A stretch of DNA of 64,000 bases from Microcebus murinus (lineage: Eukaryota; Chordata; Mammalia; Primates; Cheirogaleidae). The first letter of the stretch is position 1. Each line of letters starts with the position of its first letter. Positions 47,611-59,115 of this stretch are shown one piece after another. Below the pieces are notes generated by a model. That model was not told where the DNA came from. It ran no database searches and worked only from the letters and a program-made list of their open reading frames with translations. Made by a program: the position numbers and the translations under genes. The stretch lies in assembly GCF_040939455.1 (NCBI RefSeq), contig NC_134112.1, forward strand, positions 67,721,001 through 67,785,000. The letters are read 5' to 3'.

Positions 47611-50129
47611 GAGGCAGATCCGTCAGGATCTTATGGAATTTGGGATTTTATTACAAGAGGAGTGTGAGGCCACCGGAAGGGTGTTAAAAAGGGGCTGGTA
47701 TGGAGAAAGGAAGGCTGAGGTGACACGCCCGAAAGTCCCTAGATTCCCTGTGGGCTTAGCAGCCACAAATATTCCAACCTCTTTTTACTTTTTACTATCA
47801 TCTATACATAGTCAAGCCTATGAGCTTTAAATTAGCAACAAAAACTCCCCCAAAAACCACATAGTCAAACCTATTTTTACTTTCCGATAAATGATGATAA
47901 TTCTTTGTGTGTACGAAAATAGATTCCCAAACGGAAGATGAAAAGGTTAATTGAACTGAGAAAACAGAAAAATCTATTAATTATTTCTCTAATAAAATCT
48001 TCTGCTGTATTGTTTGCCTTGCTTGGTTTGAAATCTTCCTCCTTTTGAGATGACAAATTACATTCTTTTAGCACCCACCCTATAAAACACTAATTTATTT
48101 TTTCATCTTTAAACTACTTTTGGTTCTCAAGGAATGTCCCAATCTCTTTCATGTTTAGACAGTCCAAACCCTCAATGATTTTTTAAATAAGGTTTTATTT
48201 TATCTTCTCTCGTACATGTCTAGATCAGAGATACTAGTTTCTTTGAGGACGTTACCCTGCAAGTCCGTTCATCCATACTTAATCAGGCCATCAGGGAAAT
48301 GGAATCTCATGGTCAAATAGTACTTGTTTACCCTTCTCTGTCTTGGGTCTTATCTTAATTCGTCTTTACTGCTTTGTGGCTTTAGGTCTAGGTAGAAAGG
48401 CAAGTAAGCTGCCTGGAAGTATTCTATGTATGGGGAGGTGTATTCGTCAGAGGTTGTTGGTTGCAAGCAACAGATCAATACAAATGTATTTATTAGAAGA
48501 ATTGGCTGATACAATTTCAGAAGGGACAGGAACCAGGATCATCTCAGAATTTGGGGTAGCAGGCTTATCAGAGTGCCCTGGAGACATTTTGCTTCATGTA
48601 TTTTAGAGATGAATACATTAATATATTGTGGCAATGGCCTCATCTTAACGTTCTAAAATGTTTAGATTGCAATTTAAAAGGCTGAAAAAAATTTTAGATA
48701 AAACAGAGTCTGGCATGCAGAAAAGAACTTATTACACCTGTTTTTGGAAAGTACCTAGCAATATGTATTAATAGCTATGAAAATGACTGTGCCTTTTGAT
48801 CCAGTAATCTTAATATTACAACAATAAAGAAGTGTGTTTATTATGTTTACATTTTTTGGTAAATTTTCAAAATACATTTAACTTTGACTTTCATTTTGAG
48901 ACTACGTTCATAAATTGTGATTCTGTGGAATTTAAAATTTAATCAATATTTCAAAATATTTCTTTAATGGCTTTATGACCATGGGACTTAACACTTCATC
49001 AAATTGTGAGTTGGAGTGGCAGTAATCCCTCCCAGGGGGCACCATTTCTAATGGTATGCAAAGTCCCAGTGAGTGATTTAGGCAGGGAACCTTAATGTAG
49101 AGAGTGGTTTAGAGCCGCTCCCTGAATATTCTTTTGCCTTCAGCTGAGAATGCTTTTGACTTGGAATTTGAATTAAACTTAGTACCAACTCTTATGAAGT
49201 GAAAGGTCAGCTTTTTAATGGAATGGTTTTAATTAAACGATAATGGCTTTATGTTATAGAAAAAGAAAGTAAGCAAGTTCCAAAATGTAAGACTGAATAG
49301 TTATTCTAATGAGAAAATCAGACTTATGAACGTAGACAGTAAAGTTCTTATTAATTACTTTCTTGAATGAAAATTTATTTTAGACCATTTGCCTCTGCAT
49401 TAATTTTTATAATGGAGTATACTTCCTATATTTATATTGTTTTTAATTATAGTAGGTATTGCTGAATCATCTTATTCAGAATGTGACAAATAGAATAAGA
49501 ATACAGAAGATATATTGCTATTTGAACTTGCGATAAACGTGGATTGATAATTAAAACTCACCTTTAAATATTTATTCAAAACAAATTTTCAAGCCAAATA
49601 TATTAATTCAAGTCAAAACTATTTTCCTCTATGATTGCCCATTTATATCTCAAAATGGAAATGCTTCTCAATTCTTTAGAAAGGGTAGGATATGGATGTT
49701 CATTGAATTTATGGGTTACTATGGTTAATTTAAAAAATAGAAACCAGAGCATCTTTGTAAAGGTTTGTACTAAAGCTAAATTAAGATTGAGGAATCAGCA
49801 AGTATAGTGTGCAACATAAACAAATATGCTTATTATAGTTTATATTTGGGTGAGCTATTACTAGTTGCTTCAATTTTTTCAACATTTATATACCAACTGC
49901 CTACATTTCTTTTTCACTTCCATCTTATATAAAAACTTTAAATCTGACTTTTAGCCAAATTACTCTATTGAAATGGTTCTGACAAATCTAATGATTTTCT
50001 AATTGCCAGTACCAATAATTTTTTAAAAAGAACTGACAGTTCAGACCCCAAAACCTGACAGTGCTAATAACTTATGCTTCCATCAGTGATGTATGAGAGT
50101 TCTAGTTCTACAAACACAGTATTTTGAGG
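47611..50129. other. AT-rich stretch without recognised gene
   Basis: A faint L1M remnant lies near 48730-48830 (GTGCCTTTTGATCCAGTAAT). A pyrimidine-rich acceptor followed by an exon-like 55-bp segment occurs at 49144-49198, not supported by a neighbour. Confidence 0.4.
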
Positions 50130-50920
<791 letters not shown>

Positions 50921-52322
50921 TAGAGAACAAGCTAAACAAGGCTTGTAGGAGTGTTAACTAGTAAAAGTGGAGGATCTTAAGTTCCATATAAAGACAACTC
51001 AAGGGCTCAAACAGCTTTTATTTAAACCAAAAATTATAACATATCTTCCAAAGTTTTAGAAGAAATGAGATACAAACGGCATTTTTAGGAACAAAGTGAG
51101 TGTCAGCGGACTCTGTGATTTTCCACTTACTAGGATTACAGTTATTCCAGAGTGTGCTAGAGAGTGAATTGCTTTGCAAGGGAGGAATGCAAGCCCAGCT
51201 TCTCTAAAGACCACCGCTGGGGAGCTGCCCATTTCACACAGAGGAGGGGCTTTGAACTCCTTGCAGGAAAGGGAATATAGCTCAGCTAAGAAATTTATGC
51301 TTGGAGTAAATCATAGTCCTTGTTTTTTCCCATTCAGATAGATGTTTATCTGAATTCTGTGTTTGTCACTGACAAACATGAGGTGTTTAACTAAAAGACA
51401 AAAATATGAAAGGATATCAGCTTCACAATTCCTTAAAATGGAATCTATTCTACGATTTGCTTCCTTTTTTTCCCCCTACAACCTCTATTTTACACTTCCC
51501 AATTAGCAATACTTTTATGAAATAGGTAACAAATGAATTGAGTGTATATGGAGATGTGAAGATAAATATTCTGGTTCCACTTGCCTTAGTAAATTGGTTT
51601 CCGGACAAAGTAGTTCCAGCACTCTTAAAGAAATTAATGATGATTACAGTAGTCAGAGTCTGCTGAACTTAGTCTTGAATGGGACAGGTTTTAGTCATTT
51701 GAAAGGGGACTTGAGTAATGAAATCCCAGAGGTATGAATGACATGAATTGGTCTAGGTTCATGTAGGGTGGGGGGTGGGGGAAAGTTTTCAAATTTAAGT
51801 GAGGTCTGATTTGGAAGGTGTTGGAAACTAGGCAGAGAAATTTGGGTTTGCATCAGGAAATGTGGAAAACCATCGGAGAAACTGAAGAGTGCTGAGAATC
51901 TAACTGTGCAGTGATAAACAGAAGGAACTGAAGGGCAGGATTCTGTGACAGTGGTGGCTGAGGAGGCCACTGAGGAATACAGAGGCCCTTTGGAATCAGA
52001 AAAGCCTGGGAGTAATTCCCACTTCTACCGGCTAGCCTCTCTGAGCCTCCTTTTCTTTGTATTAACCAGAAATCTTTTGCCATCAAGTGATTGAGTCTCT
52101 CAACTCAATCTAGATTTTAAAAGAAAAAAAAGAAATTTCTTGTCTAATTACTGACTTGGCTCACAAAGCTGCAGAAAAGCTGAACAACCCAGCCTTGGGA
52201 AAACATGAACCCAGATAGCTGGGGGAACTCAAGAAATTGAACAAGAGATTTAAAACCTGCTAGAATTCTCTTTTCTTCTTTGAGGAAGGTGGTGGCAGTT
52301 TTCATGATGGAGTAAGGGACGT
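50921..52322. other. Stretch without recognised gene
   Basis: No gene or named repeat is recognised before the L1 target site at 52323. Confidence 0.45.
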
Positions 52323-52501
52323 GACTACTGGTAACTTTTTTTTTTTTTTTTTAATTATTTTTTTTTATTTTGGCATATTATGGGGGTACAGATTTTAAGG
52401 TTTCAATAAATGCCCATTTCCCCCCCTCCCCCCAAAAGTCTGAGTCTCCATCATGACCATCCCCCAGATGGTGCACATCTCACTCACTATGTATGTATAT
52501 A

Positions 52502-52522
52502 CCCGCCCCCCTCCCCCCTCCC
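52502..52522 (-). promoter_or_regulatory. G-quadruplex motif in the L1 3'UTR
   Basis: Four C-runs of 3, 6, 6 and 3 separated by single bases on the plus strand make a G3+N1 quadruplex motif on the L1 sense strand. Equivalent runs occur at 9465-9486 and, on the plus strand, near 33976-33998. Confidence 0.7.
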
Positions 52523-52578
52523 ACCTGCCCAATACCCTATTACTGTAGCACCTATGTGTCCACTTAGGTGCTACTCAG

Positions 52579-55500
52579 TTAATACCAGTTTGCTGGAGAA
52601 TATATCTGGTGCTTGTTTTTCCATTCTTGGGATACTTCACTTAGTAGTATGGGTTCCAGCTCTAACCAGGAAAATATAAGGTGTGCTATATCACCATTGT
52701 TTCTTAGAGCTGAATAGTACTCCATGGTATACATATAACACATTTTATTAATCCATTCTTGGATTGATGGGCACTTGGGCTGTTTCCACAGCCTTGCAAT
52801 TATGAATTGTGCTGCTATAAACATTCGAGTGCAGGTGTCTTTTTTGTAGAGTGTCACTGGATCATTTGGGTAGATGCCCAGCAATGGGATTGCTGGATCA
52901 AATGGTAGATTCACTTGTATCGCTTTAAGGTATCTCCATATTGCTTTCCACAGAGGTTGAACTAGTTTGCAGTCCCACCAGCAGTGTAGGAGTGTTCCTC
53001 TCTCTCCGCAACCACGCCAGCATTTATTGTTTGGAGATTTTTTGATAAAGGCCATTCTCACTGGGGTTAAGTGATATCTCATTGTGGTTTTGATTTGCAT
53101 TTCCCTGATGATTAGAGATGTTGAGCATTTCTTCATATGTTTGTTGGCCATTCTTCTGTCTTCTTTAGAAAAATTTCTGTTCAAGTCCTTTGCCCACTTT
53201 TTAATGGGGTTATTTGATTTTTTCTTCCTAATTTTCGTGAGTTCTAAGTATATTCTAGTTATCAGTCCCTTATCGGATGCATAGGATGCAAAAATTTTCT
53301 CCCATTCTGTAGGTTGTCTGTTTACTTTCGTGACTATTTCTTTGGCTGTGCAGAAGCTTTGTAGTTTGATCATGTCCCATTTATTTATTTTTGTTGCTGC
53401 TGTGATTGCCTTTGGGGACTTCTTCATAAACTCTTTGCCCAGGCCGATGTCTAGGAGAGTGTTTCCAACTTTTTCCTCTAGAGTTCTAATAGTTTCATAT
53501 CTTAGGTTTAAGTCTGTTATCCAGCGTGAGTTGGTTTTTGTGAGAGGTGAAAGGTGTGGGTCCTGTTTTAGCCTTCTACAGGTGGCTATCCAGTTTTCCC
53601 AGCACCATTTATTGAAGAGGGATTCTTTTCCCCAGCGTATGTTTTTGTCTGCTTTGTCAAAGATGAGACGGCTATATGAGGATGGTTTTATATCAGGATT
53701 CTCACATCTGTTCCACTGGTCAATATTCCTGTTTTTGTGCCAATACCATATTGTTTTAATTACTACAGCTTTGTAGTATAGTTTAATATCTGGCATATTA
53801 ATGCCTCCCATTTTGTTTTTGTTGCCTAGAATTGCTCTTGATATTCGGGGTCTTCTTTGGTTCCATACGAAGCGTAAAATTATTTTTTCTATATCTGTGA
53901 AGAATGCTGATGGGATTTTAATAGGTATTGCATTGAATCTGTAGATCAGTTTGGGTAGTATAGACATTTTGACGATATTGAGTCTGCCGATCCACGAGCA
54001 TGGTATGGATTTCCATCTGTTTACATCCTCTGCTATTTCCTTCCTCAGTGTTTCATAGTTCTCCCTGTAGAGGTCTTTTACCTCTTTGGTTAAATATATT
54101 CCTAGGTACTTTAATTTCTTTGTTGCTATTGTGAAGGGAATTGAGTCTTTGATTTGGTTCTCAATTAGATTGTTGTTGGCGTATATGAATGCCTCTGATT
54201 TCTGTGTATTAATTTTGTATCCTGAGACTTTACTAAATTCATTGATCAGTTCCAGGAGTTTCTTGGTTGAATCCTTGGGGTTTTCTAGATACAATATCAT
54301 ATCATCAGCAAACAGTGAAAGTTTGATCTCTTCTGCCCCTATTTGGATACCTTTGATTCCATTTTCCTGTCTGATTGCTGTAGCCAAGACTTCCAGCACT
54401 ATGTTGAATAGAAGTGGAGATAGTGGGCAGCCTTGTCTGGTTCCAGTTCTAAGTGGGAATGATTTCAGTCTTTCCCCATTCAGTATGATGTTGGCTACGG
54501 GTCTGTCATATATGGCTTGTATCATTTTTAGGTATGTCCCTTCTATGCCTATTTTCTTAAGTGTTCGTATCATGAAAGGGTGTTGAATTTTGTCAAAAGC
54601 TTTTTCTGCATCTATTGAAAGAATCATGTGGTCTTTGTTTTTGCTTCTGTTGATGTGGTGAATTGCATTTATAGATTTACGTATGTTGAACCATCCCTGC
54701 ATCCCTGGGATGAAGCCCACTTGGTCGTGGTGGATTATTTTTTTGATAAGTGTCTGGATTCGGTTAGCTAAGATTTTGTTGAAAATTTTTGCATCTATAT
54801 TCATTAGGGATATTGGTCTGTAGTTTTCTTTTTTTGTTGCATCCTTTCCTGGTTTTGGTATCAGAGTAATATTCGCTTCATAAAAGGTGTCGGGGAGGTT
54901 TCCGTTCTTCTCGATGTTGTGGAATAGTTTCTGCAAGATAGGTACTAGTTCTTCTTTGTAAGTATGGTAAAATTCAGGTGTGAAGCCATCTGGACCGGGA
55001 CTTTTCTTTTTAGGGAGATTTTTAATTGCTGTTTCTATTTCAGCTGTTGAGATTGGTCTGTTCAGGGAATCTATTTCTTCCTGGTTGAGCCTAGGGAGGC
55101 TGTGTGTTTCTAGAAATTTGTCCATTTCCTCCACATTTTCCAGTTTGTGTGCATAAAGATTTTTGTAGTATTCATAAATTGTATCTTGTATCTCTTTGGG
55201 ATCAGTTGTGATATCTCCTTTTTCATTCCTGATGGAGCTTATTAGAGATTTCTCTTCTCTGCTTTTCGTTAGCTTAGCCAATGGCGTGTCAATTTTGTTT
55301 ATTTTTTCAAAGAACCAACTTTTTGTTTTATTAATCTCCTGAATAGCTTTCCTGTTTTCAATTTCGTTTAGTTCTGATTTGATCTTGTTGATTTCACTTC
55401 TTCTGCTGGGTTTGGGGTTGGTCTGTTCTTCTTTTTCCAGCTCTTTGAGTCGTTTCATTAGATTGTCTATTTGTGATCTTCTTGCCTTTTGGTTATAGGC

Positions 55501-56454
55501 ATTTATGGAGATAAACTTTCCTCTCAGAACTGCTTTAGCTGTGTCCCAGAGGAGTTGATAACTTGTCTCTCCATTGTCGTTTTCTTCATAGAAGTTTTTT
55601 ATTTCCGTCTTGATTTCTTCATTTACGAAGTAATCATTTAGTAGGAGGTTGTTTAATTTCCACGTTTTTGTGTAGAAATGTGAGTTTCTGTTAGGGTTGA
55701 TTTCTAGTTTTATTCCACTGTGATCTGAGAAAGTACATGGTATGATTTCTATTTTTTTAAATTTCTTGAGATTTTCTTTGTGTCCTAGGATATGGTCAAT
55801 CTTAGAGAATGTCCCGTGAGCTGATGAGAAGAACGTATATTCAGTGGATTTTGGGTAGAATGTTCTGTAGATGTCTGTCAGACCCAATTGTTCTAGAGTT
55901 TTGTTTAAGTCCATTATTTCTTTATTAATTTTCTGTTTGGAGGATCTGTCTCGTGCCGTCAGTGGGGTGTTGAAATCTCCGGCGATTATGGAGTTGCTAT
56001 TAATCCATTTGCTTAGCTCCAGTAAGGTTTGCTTTATGAATCTGGGTGCACCTAAGTTGGGTGCATATATATTTAAAATTGTTATCTCCTCTTGTTGGAC
56101 TGTGCCCTTCACCATTATATAATGACCCTCTTTGTCTTTTACTACTTTTGTTGGTTTAAAAACTAAATCGTCTGAAAGTAGAACTGCCACACCAGCCTTC
56201 TTTTGGTTTCTATTTGCTTGGAATATTGATCTCCACCCTTTTATTTTTAGTCTATGTGCATCCTTGCAGGTTAAATGTGTTTCCTGAAGACAGCATATAC
56301 TTGGCCTGTATTTTCTTATCCATTCAGCCAGCCTATGTCTCTTGAGTGGAGAGTTTAAGCCATTCACATTTATTGAGAGAACTGATAGGTAAGGTAGATT
56401 ACTGATCATTCTGTTGGGTTGGATGTTGTTGCTATGATTTCTGTCTTGAGCCAT
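52579..56454 (-). CDS. L1 ORF2 protein: endonuclease and reverse transcriptase, intact
   Basis: A 1291-aa ATG frame encodes the LINE-1 replicase, which nicks target DNA and reverse-transcribes L1 RNA at the nick. The N-terminal endonuclease (about 20-250) keeps the residues equivalent to the known catalytic set: N29, E58 (in LQETH), D160 and N162 (in GDFN), D244 and H245 (in SDHS). The reverse transcriptase (about 500-790) has [18 protein letters not shown] and FADD at 715-718. The Cys-rich C-terminal segment ([19 protein letters not shown]) precedes the SPANWY end. Relative to human ORF2p (1275 aa), residue numbers are shifted by 15 because of a longer N-terminus. No stop or frameshift is present. 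It follows ORF1 with a 41-bp gap and would be translated by unusual reinitiation. Confidence 0.96.
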   Translation of the reverse strand: MAQDRNHSNNIQPNRMISNLPYLSVLSINVNGLNSPLKRHRLAEWIRKYRPSICCLQETHLTCKDAHRLKIKGWRSIFQANRNQKKAGVAVLLSDDLVFKPTKVVKDKEGHYIMVKGTVQQEEITILNIYAPNLGAPRFIKQTLLELSKWINSNSIIAGDFNTPLTARDRSSKQKINKEIMDLNKTLEQLGLTDIYRTFYPKSTEYTFFSSAHGTFSKIDHILGHKENLKKFKKIEIIPCTFSDHSGIKLEINPNRNSHFYTKTWKLNNLLLNDYFVNEEIKTEIKNFYEENDNGETSYQLLWDTAKAVLRGKFISINAYNQKARRSQIDNLMKRLKELEKEEQTNPKPSRRSEINKIKSELNEIENRKAIQEINKTKSWFFEKINKIDTPLAKLTKSREEKSLISSIRNEKGDITTDPKEIQDTIYEYYKNLYAHKLENVEEMDKFLETHSLPRLNQEEIDSLNRPISTAEIETAIKNLPKKKSPGPDGFTPEFYHTYKEELVPILQKLFHNIEKNGNLPDTFYEANITLIPKPGKDATKKENYRPISLMNIDAKIFNKILANRIQTLIKKIIHHDQVGFIPGMQGWFNIRKSINAIHHINRSKNKDHMILSIDAEKAFDKIQHPFMIRTLKKIGIEGTYLKMIQAIYDRPVANIILNGERLKSFPLRTGTRQGCPLSPLLFNIVLEVLATAIRQENGIKGIQIGAEEIKLSLFADDMILYLENPKDSTKKLLELINEFSKVSGYKINTQKSEAFIYANNNLIENQIKDSIPFTIATKKLKYLGIYLTKEVKDLYRENYETLRKEIAEDVNRWKSIPCSWIGRLNIVKMSILPKLIYRFNAIPIKIPSAFFTDIEKIILRFVWNQRRPRISRAILGNKNKMGGINMPDIKLYYKAVVIKTIWYWHKNRNIDQWNRCENPDIKPSSYSRLIFDKADKNIRWGKESLFNKWCWENWIATCRRLKQDPHLSPLTKTNSRWITDLNLRYETIRTLEEKVGNTLLDIGLGKEFMKKSPKAITAATKINKWDMIKLQSFCTAKEIVTKVNRQPTEWEKIFASYASDKGLITRIYLELTKIRKKKSNNPIKKWAKDLNRNFSKEDRRMANKHMKKCSTSLIIREMQIKTTMRYHLTPVRMAFIKKSPNNKCWRGCGERGTLLHCWWDCKLVQPLWKAIWRYLKAIQVNLPFDPAIPLLGIYPNDPVTLYKKDTCTRMFIAAQFIIARLWKQPKCPSIQEWINKMCYMYTMEYYSALRNNGDIAHLIFSWLELEPILLSEVSQEWKNKHQIYSPANWY

Positions 56455-56495
56455 TGTAATATCTGGCCTTTAATATCTTTGGGTTTTGGTTGTTT

Positions 56496-57500
56496 TTATA
56501 TCCGTGGATTATTATTATGATGTTCCGTGCGTAACGCTGTTTTAAGTACTTCTTGTAGGGCTGGTCTTGTCTTGGTGAATTCTCTGAGCCTTTGCTTGTC
56601 TGAGAATGTTTTTATTTCTCCTTCATATATGAAGCTTAGTTTTGCAGGGAATAATATTCTAGGCTGGGCATTGTTTTGTTTCAAAAGAGTGAGAATGGGG
56701 CCCCAGTCTCTCCTTGCTTGTAAAGTCTCATTAGAGAAGTCTGATGTTATTCGAATTGGCTTTCCCTTGTATGTCACTTGCTTCTTTTGTCTTACAGCTC
56801 TTAGAAGGGCCTCTTTAGTTGATACTTTGGTCAGTCTGATGACTGCATGACGTGACGTCTTCCTGTTTGCATTGAATCTCCCAGGGGTCCTCTGGGCTTC
56901 TTGAACTTGTATATCGAGATTTTGAGCAAGGCCTGGGAAATTTTCCTCTATTATATCTTCAAAAAGCTTGTCCAGCCCTTGAGTGTTGTCTTCCTCCCCT
57001 TCGGCTAAACCTATGACCCTCACGTTAGGTTTTTTCACATAATCCCACAGCTCTTGTAGGCTTTGGTCTTTTCTCTTGTTTCTCTGCTGTATTTCTGTGA
57101 CTGATTTATTTAATTGGAAGGTGTTATCTTCAAGCTCTGAGATTCTTTCTTCTGCTTGATCTACCCTGTTCTTGAGACTTTCCACAGTATTTTGTAGTTC
57201 TCTGAGTTGATTCTTCATCTCCAGGACTTCGGTTAAAGTTTTCTTCACTGTGTCAATCTCTTTGTTGAACCTTTGTTCCATTTCTTGGAGGTTTTTTGTG
57301 TTTTCTTGGTGTTGGTTATTGAGTTGTTGTTGCAGCTGGGTGAGTGTTCTTATGATCCACATATGAAATTCCTTTTCTGTCATATTGGTTGCCTGATTTT
57401 GGTCGGTGTCCATTTCTAGGGGGCTGGTGCTCCTCCTTGGGGGTGTGTTTTCCGTTTGGTTCTTCATATTTCCTGAGTTCTTTCGCTGACTTCTTCCCAT
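56496..57500 (-). CDS. L1 ORF1 protein (RNA-binding chaperone), intact
   Basis: A 334-aa ATG frame, close to the 338 aa of the human protein. The N-terminus (about 1-50) is polar; residues 50-155 form a heptad-like coiled coil that would mediate trimer formation; the RRM-like domain (about 155-250) contains KKPNVRVIGLAEG; the C-terminal domain has RDWGPILTLLKQ and ends HHNNNPRI. It binds L1 RNA in cis in cytoplasmic particles and acts as a chaperone in target-primed reverse transcription. Compared with the older copy at 13632-14624 it has four extra residues near 75-78, in the coiled coil. Confidence 0.95.
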   Translation of the reverse strand: MGRSQRKNSGNMKNQTENTPPRRSTSPLEMDTDQNQATNMTEKEFHMWIIRTLTQLQQQLNNQHQENTKNLQEMEQRFNKEIDTVKKTLTEVLEMKNQLRELQNTVESLKNRVDQAEERISELEDNTFQLNKSVTEIQQRNKRKDQSLQELWDYVKKPNVRVIGLAEGEEDNTQGLDKLFEDIIEENFPGLAQNLDIQVQEAQRTPGRFNANRKTSRHAVIRLTKVSTKEALLRAVRQKKQVTYKGKPIRITSDFSNETLQARRDWGPILTLLKQNNAQPRILFPAKLSFIYEGEIKTFSDKQRLREFTKTRPALQEVLKTALRTEHHNNNPRI

Positions 57501-58456
57501 GTCGATCAGTTGTTGTTTCTTTCCTTAGGTTATTGTTTGGGTATTCACACACCTTGTTTAGTTTCTGAGGCGTTAGGTGGTGCCTGTGGGTGAAATTGGA
57601 CCACTCCCTGTATATTGAGTCAGTGGATGCCGTGGAAAGGCTGTGCAAGATGCCGCCCCTGTCAGTAGGTGGCGTTTGCTTGGAGGAACAGGCTATGGTG
57701 TTGATTTTGAGTCCTGTTATCAGCTCTCGTTCTGGGCGGAGCTGGGTTGGGTAAGCCTGCCCTCAGGCCATTAGCAGGGGTCAAAGTTCTGTTCTCAGCT
57801 TACAGGGAAAGCTGTCAGGGCAGGGCTGGAATGGTCCCGCTCAGCCAGAAAGTCTGGAGGTGGGGGTGGGGCTGTCTGAGACCCGCAGTCTGCAGCAGGC
57901 CTCGCTTCTTTCCACCCTCCCCAACTCTGCAGCTACTCCTGGGCCTCTGCCAGCAGGCCAGACCACAAGCCACCAGGCCTCCCCGGACTGTGGTGCCGGC
58001 GGGGAGGTTCCCTGCACAGGAACGCCACCTGGGTTGGGCGCACGGCCTCCTCCTGGGAGGAGGGTTGCCCTCTAGGACGCCGATCCGCCCCTGGAGGCAC
58101 ACAGCCCTCAGTAGGCTGTTCGCGTATAATCCTTCTGTGCCCGGGGCAATGCTAGCCCTCGGTGCAGGGGATCTGGTCTGCAGGTCCGACCTCTGGGTCC
58201 CAGAGTTCAAACTGTATTCCCACCAGGGAGAGGATTTCCGGTCCTAATTCACCCACAGGGAGCCCAAGCTGGATCTATGTCTCTCAGCCTCTGAGTCGGC
58301 AACGTTTTCCTGGGAACACGGTGCCAGCAGCACCTGGGAGGGCGGGCGGGGTCCCAAACGGGAAGGTCCCGTTCCCTGGAGGTGCCTCCGGCTGGTGGCT
58401 GTATTGTCTCTCTGGGCAGCCGCGGGTAGGGTCGGCGGAGGGGAGGAGGAGGCAAT

Positions 58457-58813
58457 ATGGCGCCTGCCGCGCGGCTCGGGTCTGTGCACACGGAGGTGCC
58501 CGGAGGAAGTTGGGAACCTGGTGCCACGTCTGCTACAGGCTCACCGTTGGCAAGCGGCGGCAGTCTCTGGGCTGATGTCCGCAGGTCTCTCCACCCACTG
58601 GGGAGCCCGCCAGCAGTCCCGAATGCAGGGGAGGGGAAACAGCAATTCCACCTACCCTTGCCGCTGGTCTCCGGGCTGCTCCGGTGGTCTCAGCCTCCAG
58701 TTCTCCTCCGCAGCCTCCTCCCGTGGAGTCTCCCGGGGTCTCAGGTACCCCTCCTTCCGGCCCTTGTCCGCTGTATGCTCGTCTTCTTGCTTCTTTCCTC
58801 TAGTTTCTGCTAG
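58457..58813 (+). CDS. Antisense ORF in the L1 5'UTR (ORF0-like position)
   Basis: An ATG with A at -3 and G at +4 (CAATATGG) opens a 118-codon frame, beginning MAPAARLG, antisense to the L1 and reading toward its 5' end. The start lies 424 bp from the L1 5' end. In the older L1 the same ATG and context occur at 15625, with a shorter 67-codon frame. Known: human L1s have an antisense promoter and a short antisense ORF0 in this region. Here the resemblance is one of position and layout, not of protein sequence. The GC-rich context makes long frames likely by chance, so coding function is unproven. Confidence 0.3.
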   Translation: MAPAARLGSVHTEVPGGSWEPGATSATGSPLASGGSLWADVRRSLHPLGSPPAVPNAGEGKQQFHLPLPLVSGLLRWSQPPVLLRSLLPWSLPGSQVPLLPALVRCMLVFLLLSSSFC

Positions 58814-58859
58814 AATTGGTCTTTTCTGTAGAGACCCTCTGTCTGGCGGTGTTATTCGT

Positions 58860-58870
58860 CCGCCATCTTG
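58860..58870 (-). promoter_or_regulatory. YY1-type site at the L1 5' end
   Basis: CCGCCATCTTG on the plus strand is CAAGATGGCGG on the L1 strand, about 10 bases from its start. It matches the YY1 consensus and occupies the place where human L1 has its YY1 site, which fixes the transcription start. The older copy keeps it at 16028-16038. Confidence 0.75.
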
Positions 58871-58969
58871 CTCCGCCCCTCGACTACTGGTAACTTTGTG
58901 CTCACCTCTTCCTACCTTTTTCATTAGAGAGGAAAGGACTCTTTCCACAGCTGAAGTTCTGAGTGGCTT

Positions 58970-59115
58970 ATAACCGCAGGCAAGTTCTTTAACCTCTCTG
59001 TGCCTCTGTCTACTCATCTGATAAATGGGAAAAATAACAGGACTTAAGTCATAGACTTGGAAGGATTAAATGACATAAAATATTTAAAGTGTTTGGAATT
59101 GTTGCCAGCACAAAA
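58970..59115 (-). repeat. MIR SINE
   Basis: CAAGTTCTTTAACCTCTCTG, TGCCTCTGTCTACTCATCTG and ATAAATGGGAAAAATAACAG are MIR hallmarks on the complementary strand. Confidence 0.82.

Larger units (their letters stand above)
52339..58881 (-). mobile_element. Full-length L1 LINE with both ORFs intact
   Basis: The 6.5-kb element carries a T-rich stretch (poly(A) tail on its own strand, about 52339-52371), 3'UTR to 52578, ORF2, a 41-bp spacer, ORF1, and a 1.4-kb 5'UTR ending with the AAGATGGCGG motif near its 5' end. A perfect 16-bp duplication, GACTACTGGTAACTTT, lies at 52323-52338 and 58882-58897. Both proteins are uninterrupted, so the copy is recent by all internal criteria and could be retrotransposition-competent. 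Whether it is active cannot be seen from sequence alone. Confidence 0.97.
57501..58881 (-). promoter_or_regulatory. L1 5'UTR and internal promoter
   Basis: The leader is GC-rich and retains many CpGs, in contrast to the AT-rich flanks. It would act as the internal RNA polymerase II promoter. On its sense strand the element starts GAGGGGCGGAGCAAGATGGC, similar in plan to primate L1 starts. The retained CpGs suggest a young insertion. Confidence 0.85.

Noticed and set aside
54086..54586. 166-codon plus-strand frame, also at 11046-11546
   Set aside because: It is the antisense shadow of L1 ORF2; its repetition merely reflects that the two L1 copies are alike.
58395..58973. 192-codon frame antisense to the L1 5'UTR that runs into flanking DNA
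   Set aside because: It starts with GTG and the first internal ATG is not shared with the older copy; the overlapping ATG frame at 58457 is the better candidate.
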